NCBI RefSeq assembly: GCF_003634705.1
Contig: NZ_RBWU01000001.1
Span: 310,001 to 374,000 of the forward strand
DNA: 64,000 nt
DNA from: Actinomadura pelletieri DSM 43383
Lineage (GTDB): Bacteria; Actinomycetota; Actinomycetes; Streptosporangiales; Streptosporangiaceae
Direction of reading: 5' to 3'
The position numbers and the translations under genes were made by a program. Shown one piece after another: positions 58,344 through 64,000 of this stretch. The notes beneath the pieces are model-generated. The model was not told the origin of the DNA and ran no database searches. It saw nothing but the letters and a program-made list of their open reading frames with translations. Position 1 is the stretch's first letter. Each line of letters starts with the position of its first letter.

Positions 58344-58994
58344 TCAGTCGTCGCGCTGGAGATACGTCAAGATCGCCAGGACCCGGCGGTTGTCCAGCGA
58401 ACTGCGGGGCAGGTTCAGCTTGTCGAAGACGTGGCTGACGTGCGTGCTCACGGTGTTCTTCGACACGTGCAGGCGCTCGGCGATGCCACGGTCGGTGAGG
58501 CCCTCGGCGAGTAACCGCAGTACTTCCCGTTCGCTGCCGCTCAACCCGGACAGCCGCTCGTCACGGCTGCGGGCCCGCATCAGGTCGCCGACCAGCTCCG
58601 GTTCCATGACGGTGCCGCCTCCGGCCAGATGCGTCAGCGCCCGGCTCAACTGGTAAGGCACCATGATCCTTTCCTTGAGGAGATATCCGGTGCCTTTCTC
58701 GCCGCTCGCCAGCAGCCGTTCCGCGCACTCCGGAATGGCGTGATCGGAGAGGACCAAAATTCCGAGGCGGGCGTGGTCGCTGCGCAGGGCCAGGGCGACG
58801 CGGACGCCCTCGTCCTTGAAGTCGGGGGGCATTACCAGATCAAGGACCACCGCGTCCGGACGAAGCGTGGAGACCGCCGGGGCCACCTTGTCTGGATGGT
58901 CCAGCATTCCGACCACCTGATGCCCCTCTTCGGTGAGCAACTGGTGCAGCCCCACCCGGGTGATGAGCTGGTCGTCGACCACGAGCACACGCAT
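58344..58994 (-). CDS. NarL/DosR-type LuxR-family response regulator
   Basis: 216 residues from the ATG at 58994 with GAGGGGGA 6 nt upstream. Receiver domain: RVLVVDDQLITRVGLHQLL (Asp7-Asp8), DAVVLDLVMPP with phospho-acceptor Asp52, ILVLSDH, GYLLKERI (Lys of the switch). LuxR-type HTH at about 150-205: LSGSEREVLRLLAEGLTDRGIAERLHVSKNTVSTHVSHVFDKLNL. It stands just upstream of narK on the same strand; no sensor kinase is nearby. Control of the nar operon is likely. Confidence 0.9.
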   Translation of the reverse strand: MRVLVVDDQLITRVGLHQLLTEEGHQVVGMLDHPDKVAPAVSTLRPDAVVLDLVMPPDFKDEGVRVALALRSDHARLGILVLSDHAIPECAERLLASGEKGTGYLLKERIMVPYQLSRALTHLAGGGTVMEPELVGDLMRARSRDERLSGLSGSEREVLRLLAEGLTDRGIAERLHVSKNTVSTHVSHVFDKLNLPRSSLDNRRVLAILTYLQRDD

Positions 58995-59195
58995 GACACA
59001 TCCCCCTCGACGACCGGCCACCGCGCCCCGCCAATCCTAGATCGATCTTCGCAGAAGGCCATCCGGCGGCGGCGAATTCACCATTTATCACTAGGCGCGT
59101 TCCAGACAACCGGTGATGTGTGATCAAAGGCGCCGACCGTAGCCTGAACTGTCTCACCGATGGGGAAATCTGGTGCTTGACAGGGGGAAGCGGAT

Positions 59196-61805
59196 ATGAG
59201 CGGTTGGAGGGTGCCCGGATACACCGAGTTGGGGGAACTCGGGGCCGGGGCGCATGGACGGGTCGTGCTGGCCCGCGACGACGAGGCGGGAACCCTCGTC
59301 GCGATCAAATACGTGGCCACGGAGGAGCGGACGGCACCGCGCGTGCCGGACGAGCGCGAGGCCCGGATCATGGCGGCGGTGGACCATCCGAACGTCGTCC
59401 GCCTGCACGCTCTTGTTCGGGGCACCACAGGCATCGCGCTGGTGATGGACGCCGTCGAGGGCGTCTCGCTGACCCGGCTGCTGCGCCGCCATTCCACCCT
59501 GCCGCCCGAGGCCGCGCTGGCCGTCCTCAAGGGATCCCTGCTGGGGCTGGCCGCCGCGCACGCCGCCGAAGTCGTGCACCGCGACTACAAACCCGACAAC
59601 GTCATCGTCGACGACGACGGCGTCAGCAAGCTCATCGACTTCGGGGTGGCGTCGGTCTCCGGGGAGGCGTCGGTCGCGGGCACCGCCGCTTACATGGCGC
59701 CGGAACAGTGCAACGGCGACCCGGCCGGGCCCGCCGCCGACGTCTACGCCGCCACCTGCGTGTTCGTGGAATGCGTCGCGGGACGACCGCCCTACCGGGG
59801 CGACCAGGACCTGGTGTTAATGGCCCAGCACGTACACCAACCGGTCCCGGTGGACCTGGTGCCCGCGGCGCTGCGCGGGCTGGTGACACGCGGGATGGCC
59901 AAGAACCCCGACGAGCGTCCGCCGGGCGCGGCGGAGTTCGTCCAGGAACTCGAGGCGGTGGCCCAGGAGCAGTACGGCGAGGACTGGGAGAGCCGCGGCG
60001 TGGTCGTCCTTGGCGCGGCGGCGCTGGCACTGCGGTCGAGCGGCGCCGGACCCGGCGCCGCACAGGGCGGAACGAGCATCGCCGACACGACGCTCACCAC
60101 CGAGGCGGTCGCGGGTCCCGCAGCCGCCGGTTCCGTGGCCGCCGTCGCTTCGCCGTCCCTACGGGCCTCCGCGCGGAACGCCGCGATGGACCAGGCCAAG
60201 CGGCCACTCCGATCCAACCTGGCGCTTCTCTGCGTGGGCCTGCTGGTCCTGATGGCGCTGGTCGGCTCGGGCGTATGGGTCCTGCGGGACGACACGACGA
60301 TCAAAGAGGTGTCGCGGCCCAAGCCACAACCCACACAGCCCGCGCCCACACCCACGCCGCCGCCCACCCCCGCACCGTCCACGCCCCCACCGCCGACATC
60401 CGCGCCGCCCACACCCGGGCCCTCCACACCCGTGCCACCCACGCCGGAGACGTCCTCGGCACCGAGCCCTGGCGAGAAAGGTGGGTCTCGAACGGTGTCC
60501 AAGGGCGGGCCGACGAAGTCAGGGGGCAAAGACCGGCCTGGGGAAACCGGTGGGGCGCCGTGCCCGCCTTTCACTCTTCCGTCCCATGACTTTGGTTCCG
60601 TCCAGATGGGACGGACGGTGTCCGAGGAATTCACCTTCCCCCGGCGGGCGTGCGACAACGTTCAGGCCATGTCCGTCCAGGGAGCCGGGGCCTCCGCGTT
60701 CGGGGCGCCGGTACTCATCTCGTGCCCGCCGCCGGGCGCGGAGTCGCTGTGCCGGTTCCGGGTGACGTTCCGTCCCACCGAACGCGAGGGTTCCTACAGC
60801 GCGACCGTCGTGGTGCCCTCGGTGAGCGGCGGGACGGCCGTGACGCTGCGCCTGACCGGAACGGCCGTCCGACCCGCCGAGCCCTGCCCGCGACGTGACG
60901 TGCCCATTCAAAGTCCGGAGTTCGACGCGACCGAGCCGGGCGAGACGGACTGGAAGGTCGTCACCATCCCGTGGGACTCGTGCTTCGACGCCGACAAGAT
61001 CCGGCTGTCTGATGGCTCGGCATTTGTACTTGGTGAGGGCTCCAATTGTCCGGCGTCGCCTGGCGCCACCTGCCGTGTGCCGGTGGGCTTCAGCCCGCGG
61101 ACGCCCGGGACGTTCACCACGACGCTGATCGTCCCCGACAAGACGGGACGGGCGGCGGTAACGGTGCCACTGACCGCTCGGACGTCGCGGTCGTGTGCGC
61201 GGGGTGTCGCCGGGGAGCAGTACATGTTCCCCAAGACCAGGGTGGGCAAGCGGTCAGGGACGGTCATCACCATTCCGTGGGACTGGTGCTACGACGCCGC
61301 CTCGATGGCGCTGACCAACACAGCGGCGTTCCACCTCAAGCCGCCCGAGTCCTGCCCACAGGACGCCGCGACCTGCGAGGCCCTGGTGATCTTCGCGCCC
61401 ACGGAGCCGGGTGAGCACAGCACGACCCTGAAGGTGTCCGACCGCGCGGGCCGACTCGGCGCCACGGTCACGATCTCCGGTTTCGCCCTCCGTGCACATA
61501 GTCCGGGCGGACGGACTCCAGGCGGCGACGGGAAGGAGCCGTGCAATCCCATTCTTCGCGCGTGCCCGAGCACAAGCGGCAATCCCACCGGGTCACCGCG
61601 GGATAAGCCGGAAGAGCCGCCCTCGGAACCGGCTCCCAAGCCCGAGCCCAGGCCTGAGCCTGAGCCCGAGGAGCCGGAGCCTGGGGAGGGGTCGGACGAG
61701 CCGGACGAGCCCGCGAAGCCGGAACCGGAGCCCGAGCCGTCGACGGCGCCGTCCGGGATTCGGCCGACGCATGCCGGACGAGGCCGGGTCGTGCCGAGGA
61801 AGTAG
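59196..61805 (+). CDS. Membrane Ser/Thr protein kinase with Cys-rich Ig-like ectodomain
   Basis: 869 residues. Kinase domain about 8-265: Gly-loop GAGAHGRV, Lys38 in VAIK, HRDYKPDN (Asp130, Asn135), DFG at 148-150, APEQ. Tyr replaces Leu in HRDLKPxN. A single membrane helix lies at about 345-367, then a Thr/Pro-rich stalk (380-440). Three extracellular repeats follow, each with FDATEPGET...VTIPWDSCFDADKI-like and FRPTE or FAPTEPG...ST-L-V blocks, resembling ASH/choice-of-anchor Ig-like domains with paired Cys. A Pro/Glu-rich tail ends the protein. No PASTA repeats are present. It is followed after 25 bp by another kinase. Confidence 0.9.
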   Translation: MSGWRVPGYTELGELGAGAHGRVVLARDDEAGTLVAIKYVATEERTAPRVPDEREARIMAAVDHPNVVRLHALVRGTTGIALVMDAVEGVSLTRLLRRHSTLPPEAALAVLKGSLLGLAAAHAAEVVHRDYKPDNVIVDDDGVSKLIDFGVASVSGEASVAGTAAYMAPEQCNGDPAGPAADVYAATCVFVECVAGRPPYRGDQDLVLMAQHVHQPVPVDLVPAALRGLVTRGMAKNPDERPPGAAEFVQELEAVAQEQYGEDWESRGVVVLGAAALALRSSGAGPGAAQGGTSIADTTLTTEAVAGPAAAGSVAAVASPSLRASARNAAMDQAKRPLRSNLALLCVGLLVLMALVGSGVWVLRDDTTIKEVSRPKPQPTQPAPTPTPPPTPAPSTPPPPTSAPPTPGPSTPVPPTPETSSAPSPGEKGGSRTVSKGGPTKSGGKDRPGETGGAPCPPFTLPSHDFGSVQMGRTVSEEFTFPRRACDNVQAMSVQGAGASAFGAPVLISCPPPGAESLCRFRVTFRPTEREGSYSATVVVPSVSGGTAVTLRLTGTAVRPAEPCPRRDVPIQSPEFDATEPGETDWKVVTIPWDSCFDADKIRLSDGSAFVLGEGSNCPASPGATCRVPVGFSPRTPGTFTTTLIVPDKTGRAAVTVPLTARTSRSCARGVAGEQYMFPKTRVGKRSGTVITIPWDWCYDAASMALTNTAAFHLKPPESCPQDAATCEALVIFAPTEPGEHSTTLKVSDRAGRLGATVTISGFALRAHSPGGRTPGGDGKEPCNPILRACPSTSGNPTGSPRDKPEEPPSEPAPKPEPRPEPEPEEPEPGEGSDEPDEPAKPEPEPEPSTAPSGIRPTHAGRGRVVPRK

Positions 61806-61830
61806 CCCCCCACCAAGCCGAGGAGTTTCG

Positions 61831-63252
61831 ATGATCGCGGACGGGACGTCCGGTCGCACCAGGCCTTTGGGGCCGCAGGACCCGCATTGGTTCGGCGAAT
61901 ACCGCACCACAGGTGTCCTCGGTGAGGGCGGCATGGGCCGGGTCTACGCCGGGCGGGCCCGCGACGGACGGCTGGTCGCCATCAAGGCGATCCGCGCGGA
62001 GCTGGCCCGCGACGAGGACTTCCGCGCGCGCTTCCGTCGCGAGGCCGAATGCGCGATGCGCGTCCCCGCGTTCGCCACCGCGGAGGTGCTGGCCGCCGAT
62101 CCGGACGCACCCGTCCCGTACCTGGTCACCGAGTACATCGACGGTCCCACGCTGCATGAGCTGGTGGCGGGCGACGGACCCCTGTACGGCGCCGAGTTGC
62201 ACCAGTTGGCGGTCGCGGTGGCCACGGCACTGAAGGGGGTGCACGGCGCCGGGATCATGCACCGTGACCTCAAGCCCGGCAATGTACTGCTGTCCCGGTT
62301 CGGCCCACGGGTGATCGACTTCGGGATCGCGCGCACGCCGGACGCCACCCGCATGACCAGCCAGGGTCAGGCCGTGGGCACCCCGTCCTACATGGCGCCC
62401 GAGCAGCTCCTCAACAGCCCGGGGCCCGCGTCCGACATCTTCGCCTGGGGCGGGGTGGTCGTGTTCGCGGGCACCGGGCACCGCCCGTTCGGCGGCGACA
62501 CGCTCCAGCAGATGGTCGGGCAGATCATGGGCGAGGAACCCGACCTCGGCGGGCTGCCGCCGAACCTGCGCAGCGTGGTAGCCGCGGCGATGCGCAAAGA
62601 CCCGGACGACCGCCCGACCGCAGCGGAGCTACTGGAGATGCTGGAGTCGGCAAGCGGCAACTCCACCATGCCGCAGATGCCGCCGAACGTGATGATCGAG
62701 GCGATCGTCCCCCCGCCGACGCGGGCTCAGGCCGCCGAGCGGACCACGACCGATGTGCACACCACAAAAAAGCTTCCGGACGCCTTCGACGGGACAACCG
62801 TTTACGTCCCGCCGAAGCCCCGGCGGCGACGGCGCGGCGCCCGCGTCCTATGGGCGGTTCTGCTGCCGGTCGCGCTGGCTGGCGCCCTGCTCGCCTGGGC
62901 GAACCGGCCCGCCGAGCAGGCCGACCCGGTCGTGACCGCGGTGGACGTCAAGGTGGACGACCCGCGTCCACGCTGTGGGGGCGAGGTCACCATCACCGGC
63001 ACGTTCACCACCGATGGCACGCCCGGCGAGATCACCTACCAGTGGTGGCGCAGCGACGAGGACGCCCCCGAACCACCGCGCCGCCACGGCGTCGAGCGGG
63101 ACCGTACCCGGGCAACCGTCCGACTGCTGTGGCGTCTGCACGGCGAGGGACGCCGCAAATTCACCGCCACGTTGACCGTCCTCGGCGACCACCCACGCCA
63201 AGACACCGCCTCATTCGTCTACATATGCTCGAAAGTTACAACCCCTCGTTAG
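61831..63252 (+). CDS. Membrane Ser/Thr protein kinase
   Basis: 473 residues from the ATG at 61831 (GAGGAG before it). Kinase domain about 22-285: GEGGMGRVYAG, Lys52 in VAIKAI, HRDLKPGN (Asp146, Asn151), DFG (Asp163), GTPSYMAPEQ. One membrane helix (about 345-366) leads to an ectodomain of about 105 residues with an Ig-like look (RCGGEVTITGTFTTDGTPGEITYQWWRS) and two Cys. The last five codons and the TAG stop are formed by the degenerate first CRISPR repeat, so the original C-terminus may have been different. Confidence 0.92.
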   Translation: MIADGTSGRTRPLGPQDPHWFGEYRTTGVLGEGGMGRVYAGRARDGRLVAIKAIRAELARDEDFRARFRREAECAMRVPAFATAEVLAADPDAPVPYLVTEYIDGPTLHELVAGDGPLYGAELHQLAVAVATALKGVHGAGIMHRDLKPGNVLLSRFGPRVIDFGIARTPDATRMTSQGQAVGTPSYMAPEQLLNSPGPASDIFAWGGVVVFAGTGHRPFGGDTLQQMVGQIMGEEPDLGGLPPNLRSVVAAAMRKDPDDRPTAAELLEMLESASGNSTMPQMPPNVMIEAIVPPPTRAQAAERTTTDVHTTKKLPDAFDGTTVYVPPKPRRRRRGARVLWAVLLPVALAGALLAWANRPAEQADPVVTAVDVKVDDPRPRCGGEVTITGTFTTDGTPGEITYQWWRSDEDAPEPPRRHGVERDRTRATVRLLWRLHGEGRRKFTATLTVLGDHPRQDTASFVYICSKVTTPR

Positions 63253-63848
63253 GGGCGATGAGGACCAGCGGCCGAACGGTCGCCTGGGTGCGATCCCTCG
63301 TAGGGGCGATGAGGACCGACGCGATCGGCTGGGTCACCCGGCACCGCCGCGTGTTGCGATCCCTCGTAGGGGCAAAGAGGACCTCGGTGAGGTCCTCACC
63401 CTCCGCCAGGACCCCACCGCGTTGCGATCCCTCGTAGGGGCGATGAGGACGGGCCCCGACAAGGCGCCGCCGCCCTCAACATCCTCCTGTTGCGATCCCT
63501 CGTAGGGGCGATGAGGACCCCAACTCCGCGCTCCACAGGCCGAAGAACTTGATGTTGCGATCCCTCGTAGGGGCGATGAGGACGGTTCCGACCATTCCCA
63601 CGATCCTCGCCAGCAAATTGTTGCGATCCCTCGTAGGGGCGATGAGGACCGAATCATTCAGTACGTGGCTTCCCGAGGGAATATATGAGTTGCGACCCCT
63701 CGTAGGGGCGATGAGGACGGTACCGGAAACGGATCCGCCCCTTCGACGCTTCCCGTTGCGATCCCTCGTAGGGGCGATGAGGACAGGAGGCTGCGGACCT
63801 AGCCGGTAATAACGACCTGTTGCGATCCCTCGTAGGGGCGATGAGGAC
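63235..63848 (-). CRISPR. CRISPR array, 10 repeats of 30 bp and 9 spacers
   Basis: Repeats start GTTGCGATCC and end GATGAGGAC on the plus strand. Copies begin at 63235 (degenerate, 31 bp), 63287 (two changes at its start), 63353 (CAAAG for CGATG), 63421, 63489, 63554, 63620, 63689 (one change), 63755 and 63819. Spacers are 34-39 bp, except the first (21 bp). The inner CCCT/AGGG pairs form a small hairpin. Degenerate repeats are all on the left, so the leader should be at the right, and the RNA would read from the minus strand, its repeat starting GTCCTCATCG and ending in CGCAAC, as in many type I and III systems. No cas genes are inside the window. Confidence 0.95.
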
Positions 63849-64000
63849 GCCAAGGTAAAGGTGCTGGTCATCGGCGGTGGGGCTGGGAGGTTTTGCGGGT
63901 GGTTTTCAGCGGACCTCCGGTAGTGCGGAAGAGGCCGGTGTGTCGCTGAAGTTCGACTCTGTTGAGGTGTCAAGGAGCGAGTTCAGGAGATGGCAATTGG
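63849..64000. other. Probable CRISPR leader side
   Basis: The 150 bp to the right edge contain no repeat. Position next to the intact end of the array and a T/G-rich stretch (63888-63912) suggest the leader, but this cannot be confirmed without the neighbouring sequence. Confidence 0.4.

Noticed and set aside
63476-63973. 165-codon minus-strand frame with repeated SSPLRGIAT segments
   Set aside because: It is the translation of CRISPR repeats and spacers, not a protein.

Overview
This window is GC-rich actinomycete DNA. DUF397/DUF5753 regulator families, Tat-like XRE regulators, PASTA-less receptor Ser/Thr kinases and DUF4360 secreted proteins all point to a filamentous actinobacterium, plausibly of the Streptosporangiales/Actinomadura type (inference; no rRNA is present). 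No tRNA, rRNA, insertion sequence or prophage was recognised.

Region 1 (1-16.6 kb) is an organosulfur acquisition locus made of two convergent gene trains. The plus-strand train holds sfnG (5' truncated by the window), a DszC-like flavin monooxygenase, a flavin reductase, sfnB and an SsuD-like monooxygenase. It meets at a shared terminator a long minus-strand train with two SsuABC-type ABC importers, further SsuD-like luciferase-fold monooxygenases, two flavin reductases, a signal-less binding-protein homologue and a DszB-like sulfinate desulfinase with its Cys/His/Arg residues kept. Together they would import organosulfonates, sulfones or sulfinates and release sulfite with reduced flavin.

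Region 2 (17-26.5 kb) mixes stress and house-keeping genes. It has a PH-like membrane protein behind a MerR-type dyad, a tandem array of degenerate repeats of about 150 bp, a MerR regulator, an hsp20-merR-STAS operon, a zinc-free quinone-type oxidoreductase with its TetR regulator, two gene remnants, an Na+:alanine symporter, a PPOX protein and a VOC protein.

Region 3 (26.9-31.9 kb) is the most unusual part: a tight XRE - TIR - P-loop protein - membrane protein operon with 4-bp start/stop overlaps. The TIR C-terminus and the P-loop protein N-terminus carry the same HAGAGDIN motif. It looks like an undescribed NAD-directed conflict or immune system.

Region 4 (31.9-46.3 kb) contains an ASCH-like/winged-helix protein, secreted proteins (including a duplicated DUF4360 pair, one copy frameshifted), a cspA/DEAD-box cold-shock pair, an NmrA-like protein, RidA, a PaaI-type thioesterase, an MFS exporter with two CsoR-like operators, several decayed genes and an AAC(3)-family acetyltransferase.

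Region 5 (46.4-50.1 kb) is an expanded XRE/DUF397/ATPase regulatory cluster: six tandem DUF397 copies, two of them pseudogenes, an XRE-DUF5753 regulator and an RsbW-like ATPase.

Region 6 (50.1-59.0 kb) encodes respiratory nitrate reductase narKGHJI with a NarL/DosR-type response regulator just upstream and a DosR-like box before narK.

Region 7 (59.2-64 kb) has two membrane Ser/Thr kinases followed by a CRISPR array of ten 30-bp repeats. The second kinase stop codon lies inside the degenerate first repeat, and no cas gene is in view.
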